DNA from: an uncultured cyanobacterium
GTDB taxonomy: Bacteria > Cyanobacteriota > Cyanobacteriia > Cyanobacteriales > Chroococcidiopsidaceae
NCBI GenBank assembly: GCA_946221495.1
Contig: CAMIFA010000006.1
Coordinates: 5,474 to 69,473 of the forward strand
Direction: 5' to 3'
DNA: 64,000 bases
Positions 33,946 through 42,823 of the stretch are shown here, in pieces. The notes under the pieces were generated by a model. It did no database searches. It saw only the letters and a program-made list of their open reading frames with translations, and was not told where the DNA came from. Every line of letters starts with the position of its first letter. Position 1 is the stretch's first letter. The position numbers and the translations under genes are program-made.

Positions 33946-35331
33946 CTATCCTCTGATAATAGGTAATCCTAACCAATCACTCAATTCATCAGCCAGCCAT
34001 TCAAGTTCTAAACTTGTGGTTAAAAATAGACTACCAAACCTATATTCTTGAGTTCCAACCGAAATGACTATGTGGGGTTCGTTATCTTCATCAAAATATG
34101 ATTTCTTGATAAGTTTCAGCTTACTGATATCCTGTCTTGATGCTGGACGAGGACTATTAAACCTACATCCAAACAACTCGTAAGTTAAGGCAATTTGTTC
34201 TTGATTGAGCCGGAGGCGGATTCGTCCGAATAAAGCAAAGACAACACACCACATTAGAACAATTTCACCGAACCAAAACAAAAGTGAGTAAATATCGTTG
34301 ATAGTACCAGAAGCTCCAGGTTGAGCAGTATTTAGCAAGTTAAAGACAACGCGATACAAGACAAGAGCGGTAAAAACCGTAGTTGCAACACGAGGATTAA
34401 ACCCCTCTGGGGGAATAAGGATTTCTAAATAATCTACGTTTTTGGTCAACTCAATTTTGCTACCCGTCGGTTTTTTAACAACGAGAGGAGTAGGGTTTAT
34501 AGTTTGCGGCTGTTCAAGAGCCACAAGTGCTTGATAAGCAGAAGTCAAGCGTTGATCTAAACTGAGTTGAGTTATTTGCCTTAACCAATAGGTAAAAGCA
34601 GGACTAAGATTTGCTACCTGTTCAAATTGAATTCGTCCATCTTTTTGCGGTAAATCTGCGGGATAAGCACCAGTTACCAAATTAATTAAAGTCGCCCCTA
34701 AGCTGTAAAGATCAGAAGCAGGAACAGTGCGTCCACCAAATTGTTCCGGTGGCATATATCCATAGGTTCCCACTACTGTATAAGTACCGCTTTCCCTAGC
34801 AGCGAGTGTCTGCACCGAGCCAAAATCAACCAGGTAAACTTCACCAACAGAATTACCAGAGCGATTGTTTAATAAGATATTGCTAGGCTTAATGTCGCGG
34901 TGAATGATAGGCGGTTGTTGCCCATGTAAGTAGATTAAGATTTCTAAAAGGGCTTTGGCTAGCTGCTTTACCTCTTTTTCACTAAAAGTACGCCCAGCTT
35001 TAAGGTGTTCTTCCAATGATTTCGCTTCAATATAAGTCTGTACTAGGGCAAATCCCCTGCCATTAGCTGAATCTATTTCAATGTAGTCTAGGTAGCGAGG
35101 AATAGCAGGATGGTCAAGAGATTTTAAGGTTTCTGCTTCTCGCTCAAATAGCTTGAGGTTATCCCACTCAAAGGCATTACCAAAAGACAGTAGCTTGACT
35201 ACCACTAATTCTTGAGTTTCCAAGTCACGCGCTAGCAGCGTTTGTCGCCCTGCTTTTTTGCCTAGTTGTTGTTGGATTTCGTAGCGTCCATTCAGCGTCT
35301 TTTTGGGATCACCAAATACCTGACTTGCCAT
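33946..35331 (-). CDS. Ser/Thr protein kinase (Hanks type), membrane-bound
   Basis: A 461-residue kinase. The kinase domain spans about 15-275: glycine loop LGKKAGRQTL, VVKLL lysine, catalytic loop HRDIKPSNILL, VDFGSVQ, and GTYGYMPPEQFGGR activation segment. Two membrane helices (about 315-335 and 345-368) follow, then a small cytoplasmic domain. Similar kinases are abundant in cyanobacteria; its substrate is unknown. It lies downstream of apcC but beyond that operon's terminator. Confidence 0.92.
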   Translation of the reverse strand: MASQVFGDPKKTLNGRYEIQQQLGKKAGRQTLLARDLETQELVVVKLLSFGNAFEWDNLKLFEREAETLKSLDHPAIPRYLDYIEIDSANGRGFALVQTYIEAKSLEEHLKAGRTFSEKEVKQLAKALLEILIYLHGQQPPIIHRDIKPSNILLNNRSGNSVGEVYLVDFGSVQTLAARESGTYTVVGTYGYMPPEQFGGRTVPASDLYSLGATLINLVTGAYPADLPQKDGRIQFEQVANLSPAFTYWLRQITQLSLDQRLTSAYQALVALEQPQTINPTPLVVKKPTGSKIELTKNVDYLEILIPPEGFNPRVATTVFTALVLYRVVFNLLNTAQPGASGTINDIYSLLFWFGEIVLMWCVVFALFGRIRLRLNQEQIALTYELFGCRFNSPRPASRQDISKLKLIKKSYFDEDNEPHIVISVGTQEYRFGSLFLTTSLELEWLADELSDWLGLPIIRG

Positions 35332-35433
35332 TATTTTATTTGGGTTACTGATGCTTACGGCTTTTGTAGCTTCAGTTTTTTGTCTATGGCAACCGATATT
35401 TTACTTAACCTGTTATAGAAAATTCTCTTAAGT

Positions 35434-35463
35434 ACAAAAAAAGGAGGTTACTATTACCTCCTT
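35434..35463 (-). terminator. Rho-independent terminator of the apc operon
   Basis: On the minus strand AAGGAGGT pairs with ACCTCCTT and is followed by a run of eight T (plus-strand A-run 35436-35442). It lies about 50 bases after the apcC stop. Confidence 0.85.
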
Positions 35464-35511
35464 GGCAATTATCTACAGTAAATTCTAGTCTACAGTAAAT
35501 TTTAGTTGTGC

Positions 35512-35715
35512 TTACAGCAATCCTGTATTCATGCCTGGCTTACCTGTAGCCAACTCTACCTTGACAATTTTTCCACCCATTTTCATGATTCTTTGCTGTT
35601 CCCGAAACCAGTTGTCATAAGGAACTAGCTTAGTAAAATAGGTGTTTTGCAGTTCCCGTTGTGTCCGAATCCGAGTTTGGCTAGGAACACAAGCAGTGAC
35701 CTTAAACATCCGCAT
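35512..35715 (-). CDS. apcC: Phycobilisome small core linker, LC 7.8
   Basis: A 67-residue CpcD-domain linker (MRMFKVTACVPSQTRIRTQR). It caps the ends of allophycocyanin cylinders. Length and sequence are as usual. Last gene of apcE-apcA-apcB-apcC. Confidence 0.97.
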   Translation of the reverse strand: MRMFKVTACVPSQTRIRTQRELQNTYFTKLVPYDNWFREQQRIMKMGGKIVKVELATGKPGMNTGLL

Positions 35716-36009
35716 GAGTTAACATCTCCTGTATTTTAAGTTAGGAAAATTTTTGATTTCAATCTTGTTGATTGGATTAGTGCGATCGCTACCTTCAGTA
35801 CCCTGACGATCTCACTTTTGATTCTACGTATGCAAAAGTTTATATTAATCAAAGGCTGGGAGTTAAACATCAATACTAGACCGCTAACACTCATCGACAA
35901 GATATAAAGTCAGATAAGCGGCAGAACGTTCTAGCACTCATGAACAACCCCCAGACCTTAATAAATACTAGAAGCTATGATGATTAAGCCGTCACCGACT
36001 TAACAGCTT

Positions 36010-36495
36010 TTAGCTCAAGCCAGAGCAGATGTAGTCGAGGTAAACACCCATTTCTTTGCCAGCATCAGGACCGACAAGACTGGCGGTTACTTCTTTCATT
36101 GCCTGAATTGATTGTACTGTTGCACCGATGGGAACACCTAAAGAGTTGTAGGTTTCTTTCAAGCCGTTCAGTACACGCTCATCTAGGATCGAAGGATCGC
36201 CAGCTAGCATTGCGTATGTGGAATAGCGTAGGTAGTAGTCTAAATCGCGGATGCAAGCTGCATAACGGCGAGTTGTGTACATATTGCCACCCGGACGAGT
36301 GATGTCAGAGTACAACAAAGACTTAGCTACTGCTTCTTTAACAATTGCAGCTGCGTTGGCGCTGATTGTGGTAGCAGCACGTACCCGCAGTTCACCTGTT
36401 TGGAAGTAGCCCTTAAGCTTCTCCATAGCGGAGTTATCTAGGTACTTACCTTGAACGTCAGAAGAGTTGATTACAGAGGTAATTGCATCTTGCAT
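36010..36495 (-). CDS. apcB: Allophycocyanin beta subunit
   Basis: A 161-residue ApcB. The phycocyanobilin Cys is in YAACIRDLDYYLRY (about residue 81), and PGGNMYTT contains the Asn that is methylated in the family. It pairs with ApcA to form the core cylinders. It follows apcA by 63 bases, with a stem-loop between. Confidence 0.98.
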   Translation of the reverse strand: MQDAITSVINSSDVQGKYLDNSAMEKLKGYFQTGELRVRAATTISANAAAIVKEAVAKSLLYSDITRPGGNMYTTRRYAACIRDLDYYLRYSTYAMLAGDPSILDERVLNGLKETYNSLGVPIGATVQSIQAMKEVTASLVGPDAGKEMGVYLDYICSGLS

Positions 36496-36538
36496 TTTTT
36501 TGTTTCCTTATGTCACATGAGACGTTGAAATAATCAAC

Positions 36539-36564
36539 CAATAGAACGCACTGGCGTTCTATTG
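36539..36564 (-). other. Stem-loop at the apcA-apcB junction
   Basis: CAATAGAACGC and GCGTTCTATTG form a perfect 11-base-pair stem with the 4-base loop ACTG. The apcA stop codon (36559-36561) lies in one arm. It may separate or stabilise the apcA and apcB parts of the mRNA; no T-run follows, so full termination is unlikely. Confidence 0.7.
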
Positions 36565-37044
36565 CATAGCACCAACTAGATAGTCGAAGTAAGAGCCAGC
36601 TTCAGAAGCGTCTTCACCAGACATCATTGAGGTAGCAACGTTTTTCATAGCGCGGACGCTTTCAGCAACACCTTCAATTGGAGTGCCAAGGCTTCTGTAC
36701 ATTTCACGTACACCCACGATCCCAATTTCTTCGATTGGTGTTACATCACCAGCGATTACACCGTAGGTGACTAAGCGTAGGTAGTAGTCCATGTCGCGTA
36801 GGCAAGTAGCAGTCATTTCTTGACCGTAAGCATTGCCACCAGGAGAAACGATATCTGGACGCTTTTGGAACAGTTGATCGCCAGCTTGCTTAACAATGCG
36901 CTCACGGTTGTCGGTTAGAGCTTGAACGATGCGGAGGCGACGCTCACCACTTGTAACAAAGTTCTTGATCCGCTCTAATTCACCGGGGCTAAGATAGCGG
37001 GCTTCAGCATCCGCATTCACAATTGCCTTCGTGACAATACTCAT
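36559..37044 (-). CDS. apcA: Allophycocyanin alpha subunit
   Basis: A 161-residue ApcA. The chromophore Cys is in MTATCLRDMDYYLRL. It forms the core trimers with ApcB and passes excitation toward ApcE and the reaction centres. A 387-base leader separates it from apcE, room for an internal promoter. Confidence 0.98.
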   Translation of the reverse strand: MSIVTKAIVNADAEARYLSPGELERIKNFVTSGERRLRIVQALTDNRERIVKQAGDQLFQKRPDIVSPGGNAYGQEMTATCLRDMDYYLRLVTYGVIAGDVTPIEEIGIVGVREMYRSLGTPIEGVAESVRAMKNVATSMMSGEDASEAGSYFDYLVGAMQ

Positions 37045-37431
37045 TAAAGGATTCCTCCAATAAAATGAAACCAGGTTTATTTAGACTGGCACAACTGCAT
37101 TAGCTTACTGAGTGTAAAACTGTATTTGTTTAAACTCAGCAACTCACTACTTCAGCGTAGTACATTCTGAGAATGCTTGAGCAACACAAGTACACAAGCT
37201 TTCAGATTCAGTTACCTTCCGCAAATATTTTCCGGCATTTTGTTCATCTTCTGAGTCACCTTTTAACAGTTTGTAACATTTCGCCTCATTTTAGCTAGCA
37301 AAACAGGGTAGCAGTATCCAACGCTGTTTTTAACACCAGTGTCATGAGCAAAAGCCCTCTAAGCGGTCAAGTAGGCTCAACCACCTAGAAGGCAAGTATT
37401 CAAATTAAATTATCTGCTGTTATGACGCTCT
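37045..37431 (-). promoter_or_regulatory. apcE-apcA intergenic leader
   Basis: A 387-base gap between the apcE stop and apcA start, long for an operon. In other cyanobacteria apcA has its own strong promoter here; this is inferred from length and context. No clear terminator was recognised after apcE. Confidence 0.4.
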
Positions 37432-40400
37432 TCAACGCTGGCTGAATTGCTGCACAACAGACGAAGGAGATAAATCAGACCAAGACTGCTTCACTAAGTC
37501 AGCAGCAGCTTTAACGCTACCGAGGTAATTACCTGCTGGTAGCGAGGGGAAGCGCCGATAAGGTACGACTTCCTCACCAAAATACTGCGCGTACTCTGGG
37601 CTGTTCACCATCGTATCTACAGCCGCCCTTAAGCCGCCGTCAGCCAAGAGCTTGTTGTACTGCCGAATTTCTCCTTGAGTAGCTGGAGCGCGACCCAGGA
37701 TGTGCCGGAACAGAAACTCAATCACCTTGGTATTAGGATAAGGCGTGTAGAAGCGCCGACGATAGGTATCGGAACTAGCAAGAGCGCGGACGAACTCCCG
37801 TACCGAGATTTCGCCATTCTTGAGTTTGCTGTCTAGTTCTGAAATCCGTAAACCGTCAGGAACTTGACCACTAAATAAATCCAGCACCTGACAGTAGATG
37901 GCATCAACAACCAACTTAGTTTCAGATGAATTAGTTCCTGGGTTAAGGCGATAAATCCGAGCAGGCTTACGGCGTGTTGTACCTACGCCCACCTCTACAG
38001 ATTGTCCGCGACCATCATTAAACGAGCGACCCAGCTCAATGAACAGTGGCTTACTACGATCTATTTGACGAGCTTGTGCTGCCATATCCGCGATCGCTTT
38101 TGCTGTCATTGGCATCTTATCAGCTGGCATCCGCGACTTAGTTGGCTCAAAGCTAGGTACTACCAAGTCATCATTCTGCTTGGTTAGCTGGTTATAAAGC
38201 TTCTCGCTATTCGGGAAGTTAGCAGCTGGTAAGGTGGGGAAGCGACGGTAGGGAACTGTATCTTCGCCAAATACCTGGAGGTATTCCATACTGTTAACCA
38301 TTGCGCCTACAAAGCCTCGAATGCCTTGGGTAGCAAGAATTTGGTTATAAGTACGAATTTCCACCTGGTCTTTAGGTGCGCGTCCCAGGAAGTGTTTGGT
38401 TCCTAGTTCAATTACCTTCGTGTTGGGATAAGGGGCATAAAACTCTTTGATATAGAGATTTGACACACCTAAGCCTTCAATAAATTCCTTGACGTTGATC
38501 TCGCCATTACCCAGCTTGCTCTCTAAAGCCGTAAATTCGTTTTGAGCGATATACGGTTCAATATCTCGCTCAAAAATTTGGCGATAGGCAGCGCGAATAA
38601 CGGTTTGCACCTCTATCTTGTCGCTGTTGTTCTCCAGCTTAAAGGTTTTGGTTTGTTCGCGCTGTTTGCTAACACCTTGGTTAACGCGGAACTGAATATC
38701 TGGTTGAGTCCGGATTTCTGTGACTGCACCAAGTTCGACGAAGCGGGGCGTTTCTTGAGTTTCAACATTGGTGGAGACAATATCTTCAGCAATAGTACCA
38801 ACTCGTAACGACCTCAGTGCCACACCGCCGGGAGTCAAATAGCGCTCATATGGCACTGTATCTTCGCCAAACGTATCGCTGTACTCTGGGGTATCAATCA
38901 AGGCATCGATCAGCGCGTAGAAGCCCTGCTTGGAGCAAATATCAAAGTAACGGTTAATTTCCTGCCGTCCATAGGTTGGACGACCTAATAACCGCCGATG
39001 AATATACTCGATCGCTTTGGTAACATATAGCCGTGTCCAGTACAAGCTGCGGAATAAATCCGACTTAGCTAGCTGCCGGATAAACTCGCGGACGCTAATC
39101 TCGCCGTTTTCTAGCTTGATTTCTGGTACTCTAAGACGCTGACCTTCATAAACATCGCGTCCGAACACCTGCAAGTAAGCAGCGCGAATTACTGCTTGCG
39201 TTGAGCTTTCGGAGAATTTAACACTAGTTCCCTTCGCTGAGTTTCTTCTCCCACTAAAACTAGGTATTTGATCTAAGCGGAACACCTTGGGACCAAGAGA
39301 ACCTGGAAACTCACCCCGTGCACTAGGATTGCTGTTTTGGTTATTGGTTGCTGGACCTTGGTGAATCAGAATCCGTTTAGTATCTTTACCAAAAGGAGCT
39401 GGACTGCTGCTAGGATTGCGAGTTTCTTTCGGGAAAATTGCCCCAAATTGAATTTCTAAAGGATCGTTTCCAGAACCATAAGGATGTTGATCTGGTAGCG
39501 GCTTTTCATAGGCAGCAAACAGTGTGATAAATTGCGGAACTTTGCGGAACGGCGCACTGTAGTTGAGCAAATCTTGCTGTGGTCCCCAGTTACGGCATTC
39601 TTGGGCTTCTTGACCTAGTCCCCGCAAATACGGTACTGTTTCTTCACCAAAGTAGTCAGAGTATTCTGAAGAATCAACTAAAGCATCTACAAGCGCTGCT
39701 AAACCGCCGTTGGAAACAATAGAGAAGTAATCTGCTACTTCTTTGCGGCTGGAAGGACCACGACCTAAGAAGTGCCGGAAGGCAAGTTCAATAACTCGAC
39801 TGTTAATAAACGGCTCGTAGAATTGTTTCCGGTATAAGGGGGATTTTCCTAAACGGCGGATAAATTCCTTCATCGAAATATCGCCGTTCTTGACTTGAGA
39901 CTCCAGGTATGATATTGCTTGGCTGTAAGCCCTGGTAATGTCACGCTCAAAAACTTGCCGATAAGCAGCTTTGACTACTTCTTGCTTTTCAGTTCCCGAC
40001 AGTCCCGGCTTCATCGCATATTTTTGGCGGCGCTCGGCGGCATTGAAGTAGATCTGAGGCAGCTGTAGCCCTTGCTTGTCACCGGAGGGACGTTGGCGCA
40101 CTTTATCCGAAGGAGTTGGAGCTTTGAATTCGCTAATCAGCACATCCATGTACTGGCTAACAATGTCTGTAGCTTCGGTGTCCTTGCGGAAATAGGAAAC
40201 TGCTGCTTGGCGCATTTCTTGCAAGGCGACAATTGTTGCCTCACCAGAACAGGCATTTTCGATAATTTCTCGCAAACCGCGCGTATTAACTGCGATGATA
40301 TTGGGGTCGCCAGCAACGATCGCATACGTAACGTAGCGTAAGAACCAACTGAGATCCCGCAGCGACTTCTGCATATTGCTGGGACCATAGCGGGAGACGT

Positions 40401-40836
40401 TGATCGGTCTAAAACCAGGAGGTACTGGTGCTTGCGGTGAAGCACTAAAAAGCGATCGCAACCCTTCTAGAAAGCCGCTACCGCCACTTTCTGCATAAGT
40501 TACATTTCCTAGTCTCATTCTTTCTTTTACGTCATTGCTTGCCCCTGCCATTGCCATGACATCGGCTTCCTGTGGCTTTTCTAAATAAGCCATTGGCGAA
40601 CCACCGACAAAAATCCGGTTAGCAGCTCGGGATACTATAACTCCTGAGTTTTTGGTCAGGGTATCGGCAATCTCTAAACGCTTTACACCAGATGCAAAAT
40701 AACTAGCTAATTCGTTCAGTTCGCCACGTTCTGGAAAGCGGTCTTGTTGTTCCGCTTGATTGATCGTTGCGACTGCTAGGGTTTGATATAGTTGCGGACG
40801 CGCAACTGAGCTTCCACCGCTTGCCTTAACACTCAT
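37432..40836 (-). CDS. apcE: Phycobilisome core-membrane linker LCM
   Basis: A 1134-residue ApcE. The N-terminal phycobiliprotein domain (about 1-240) carries the terminal-emitter Cys in IIENACSGEA (residue 196) and the usual small inserted loop (about 85-150). Four linker repeats follow, each starting with an AAYRQVFERD-like block: VVKAAYRQVFERD, VIRAAYLQVFGRD, VIRAAYRQIFERD, VVDAIYCQVLDLF, with joining arms between. Four repeats organise a five-cylinder core, against three in tricylindrical cores. First gene of the apc operon. Confidence 0.98.
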   Translation of the reverse strand: MSVKASGGSSVARPQLYQTLAVATINQAEQQDRFPERGELNELASYFASGVKRLEIADTLTKNSGVIVSRAANRIFVGGSPMAYLEKPQEADVMAMAGASNDVKERMRLGNVTYAESGGSGFLEGLRSLFSASPQAPVPPGFRPINVSRYGPSNMQKSLRDLSWFLRYVTYAIVAGDPNIIAVNTRGLREIIENACSGEATIVALQEMRQAAVSYFRKDTEATDIVSQYMDVLISEFKAPTPSDKVRQRPSGDKQGLQLPQIYFNAAERRQKYAMKPGLSGTEKQEVVKAAYRQVFERDITRAYSQAISYLESQVKNGDISMKEFIRRLGKSPLYRKQFYEPFINSRVIELAFRHFLGRGPSSRKEVADYFSIVSNGGLAALVDALVDSSEYSDYFGEETVPYLRGLGQEAQECRNWGPQQDLLNYSAPFRKVPQFITLFAAYEKPLPDQHPYGSGNDPLEIQFGAIFPKETRNPSSSPAPFGKDTKRILIHQGPATNNQNSNPSARGEFPGSLGPKVFRLDQIPSFSGRRNSAKGTSVKFSESSTQAVIRAAYLQVFGRDVYEGQRLRVPEIKLENGEISVREFIRQLAKSDLFRSLYWTRLYVTKAIEYIHRRLLGRPTYGRQEINRYFDICSKQGFYALIDALIDTPEYSDTFGEDTVPYERYLTPGGVALRSLRVGTIAEDIVSTNVETQETPRFVELGAVTEIRTQPDIQFRVNQGVSKQREQTKTFKLENNSDKIEVQTVIRAAYRQIFERDIEPYIAQNEFTALESKLGNGEINVKEFIEGLGVSNLYIKEFYAPYPNTKVIELGTKHFLGRAPKDQVEIRTYNQILATQGIRGFVGAMVNSMEYLQVFGEDTVPYRRFPTLPAANFPNSEKLYNQLTKQNDDLVVPSFEPTKSRMPADKMPMTAKAIADMAAQARQIDRSKPLFIELGRSFNDGRGQSVEVGVGTTRRKPARIYRLNPGTNSSETKLVVDAIYCQVLDLFSGQVPDGLRISELDSKLKNGEISVREFVRALASSDTYRRRFYTPYPNTKVIEFLFRHILGRAPATQGEIRQYNKLLADGGLRAAVDTMVNSPEYAQYFGEEVVPYRRFPSLPAGNYLGSVKAAADLVKQSWSDLSPSSVVQQFSQR

Positions 40837-41156
40837 TGAATTTTTAAAGCTCCCATCATATATCGTTACTTTGTTAAGTCCGACCAGGGTAAAAATACCA
40901 ATCTCTCTGGGTTATAGGCTTAACACATCAGTTTGATCTTTATCCTAGAAAGGAACTCGATTTCTTTGTGCTGCCTTGAGACAACTACTGCCTAAAGTTA
41001 ACCCATCAGCTTTTAGATTAAAACGTTTTGAGTTCTTTAAGCTGATTTGTTAAGAAGTGTGTAGAATTCCCAGGTTTGCTTAATTACGGCGCTTCAGTAG
41101 ATAAGTATATTTGCCAAATTAATAATGTTATTTAGGCGATCGCTCAAAGATTTGCT
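40837..41156. other. Region upstream of apcE
   Basis: About 320 bases between apcE and the Uma2 gene (same strand), expected to hold the apcE promoter. One HIP1 site near 41137. No other element was recognised. Confidence 0.35.
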
Positions 41157-41822
41157 TTAAATTGCTGACATCGGATCTGGATCAATACCTAATTCTCTTA
41201 ATTTGGCGGCTAGGGAACGCGATCGCTGCACTTGCTCTTCATAAGTTAAAAGTATTTCACTTTTTGCTGGATCGTAAAAGCGCAATTCCCCATTTTGAAG
41301 CCGCAATTCCAACCCTAAAACTCCACTGAACAGCGAACAACCATTATTCGGTAGCGTCGTTGCTGTAATCGGTTGGTAATTACCTGCGACTAAGCAAGAA
41401 CCTTGAAGTTGGGGATAAAGATAATCACTTGTTGGATCGTATTGAAAATACTCCCGCACTCCTAAAGCTGCGTAAATATTTGGTTTAATTTCTTGGTCTT
41501 CTTTTTGGGTACTTTTAGAAGTAATTTCTAGAACAAAATCTGGAGTATTGCCTTCTTCCCAAGTTTTGTAAGAGCGGCGATCGCCCTTTTTAACTCCAAA
41601 AACCACAAATACATCCGGTGCTACTACGGCTCTAGGATTACCCTGTTCATAGTAAATAAATAAATTACCGGAGACATATACATCTGAACAGTCTTGGAAA
41701 TAACTTTTTAGTACATTACGTCCATAAATTAAATACTCACACGCTTGATCGCTCTCAGCCATTGGCTTACCATCTGCATCTGGATATTCAATTTCGGTTG
41801 AGAGTTGATTGCTTGATGTCAT
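41157..41822 (-). CDS. Uma2-family (DUF820) nuclease-like protein
   Basis: A 221-residue protein from the ATG at 41822 (MTSSNQLSTEIEYPD); a start at 41837 would add 5 residues. The PD-(D/E)XK-type core is seen in VVAPDVFVVFGV, then PDFVLEITSKST (E-x-T/S-K). Uma2 proteins are extremely abundant in cyanobacteria and their biological function is unclear. The tail (EEQVQRSRSLAAKLRELGID) is a short coil typical of the family. Confidence 0.92.
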   Translation of the reverse strand: MTSSNQLSTEIEYPDADGKPMAESDQACEYLIYGRNVLKSYFQDCSDVYVSGNLFIYYEQGNPRAVVAPDVFVVFGVKKGDRRSYKTWEEGNTPDFVLEITSKSTQKEDQEIKPNIYAALGVREYFQYDPTSDYLYPQLQGSCLVAGNYQPITATTLPNNGCSLFSGVLGLELRLQNGELRFYDPAKSEILLTYEEQVQRSRSLAAKLRELGIDPDPMSAI

Positions 41823-41999
41823 GAGCAGATACCTCAACTCAAAGTAAGAGTAGCCTTGTAAGAGTAGCCTTAACGTAACATTTCTATTTCTCTAAGAGGC
41901 GATCGCATATCTCCTAAAAGTGCTTCAGTGCAAGCGGGCGCTTCTTATCCTGATCCTACTGATGTCAACAATTACGAAGTTCTCTAATACTTCTACCTC

Positions 42000-42115
42000 T
42001 AAATTAAATTGAGAATTTTATTTATAGTCTGGAGACTTTCCGCATTAGTGTCCAACCGATAACGTAAAGATCAATAACCTCTCGGCATTCAACTCCAGCA
42101 CCGTATTAGACTGCG
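42000..42115. repeat. Degenerate sequence similar to 42520-42580, downstream flank of cdd
   Basis: On the minus strand GGTGCTGGAGTTGAATG then GAGAGGTTAT and CGGTTGGACACTAAT. A related stretch (GGTGCTGGGATTAAG, TAGAGGTTAT, CCGTAGGACAGTGAT) lies on the other side of the cytidine deaminase gene in the same orientation. Possibly remnants of a repeated element. Confidence 0.4.
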
Positions 42116-42499
42116 CTATAACCAGTGTTTTGGCAACAGATCGCTTAAAATTACGTAGCTTGTGTCATCTACTATCACTTTTGCATTTAGATTTTCTTTG
42201 CTCACCTGGATCATCAACTCTCTGCACCTGCCACATGGCATCATAATCTTCCTTGAACTAATCGCCACAATATAATCAATTACGGTTTCACGAGCTTTCA
42301 GCATTTCGGCGATCGCTGCGTGTTCAGCGCAAAAACCAATACCACAAGCTAAGTCCAAACATATACCTGTATAAATCCTGTTTTTGTTTGTTATCAATGC
42401 AGAGCCTACAGATCCTGCTGTTAAAGACGGCTTGGCAAGTTGAAATTCTCCAAGTACGGCTTTCGCTCTATCTATTAGCTCTTGGTATGCCATCATCAA
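42116..42499 (-). CDS. Cytidine deaminase-like protein
   Basis: A 127-residue zinc-dependent deaminase of the cytidine/blasticidin-S group. The zinc and proton-shuttle motif is FCAEHAAIAEM (C-A-E replaces the H-A-E of other branches) and the second is PCGRCRELM, giving three Cys ligands. It hydrolyses cytidine or deoxycytidine to uridine forms in pyrimidine salvage; a nucleoside-analogue substrate cannot be excluded. It is flanked by two similar degenerate sequences, suggesting transfer. Confidence 0.88.
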   Translation of the reverse strand: MMMAYQELIDRAKAVLGEFQLAKPSLTAGSVGSALITNKNRIYTGICLDLACGIGFCAEHAAIAEMLKARETVIDYIVAISSRKIMMPCGRCRELMIQVSKENLNAKVIVDDTSYVILSDLLPKHWL

Positions 42500-42753
42500 T
42501 TACTGATTAACCCTACTTGTGAATATTAAATCACTGTCCTACGGATAACCTCTAGGTAACTTAATCCCAGCACCAGCAGATGAGATCGAAGTACCGTCCC
42601 CACTGATAACCCTAGCAGTCTAACGACGAAAGGAAGTGGTAAATAAACTCGAACGCTAGACGCAGAAATCCTCGTTCGACCGCTCCCCTGTATTGTTTTG
42701 CCGCATCTGGAGCGAGAGTTTTGACTCTTCCAGACGATACCGCAGACATGGGT

Positions 42754-42772
42754 TGTAAAGTGTAGCTTGACA
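42754..42772. promoter_or_regulatory. Operator-like palindrome 1
   Basis: TGTAAAG-TGTAG-CTTGACA, a near-perfect inverted repeat (6 of 7) with a 5-base spacer. An equivalent site starts 35 bases further on. Both lie directly upstream of the XRE-Clp_N gene and are likely binding sites for its HTH domain. Confidence 0.6.
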
Positions 42773-42788
42773 ATAAGTTATTCAGAAA

Positions 42789-42807
42789 TGTAAAGTGATA
42801 CTTGACA
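42789..42807. promoter_or_regulatory. Operator-like palindrome 2
   Basis: TGTAAAG-TGATA-CTTGACA, same arms and same 5-base spacer as the site at 42754. It ends 16 bases before the ATG at 42824, so a bound protein would block transcription or initiation. Confidence 0.6.
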
Positions 42808-42823
42808 GCAGGCAGGCGAACAC

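Larger units (their letters stand above)
42500..42823. other. Intergenic region before the XRE-Clp_N gene
   Basis: Contains the second degenerate flank of the deaminase gene (42520-42580) and the twin palindromes at 42754 and 42789. Frames in it (for example minus 42612-42884) have no recognisable family features. Confidence 0.4.
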
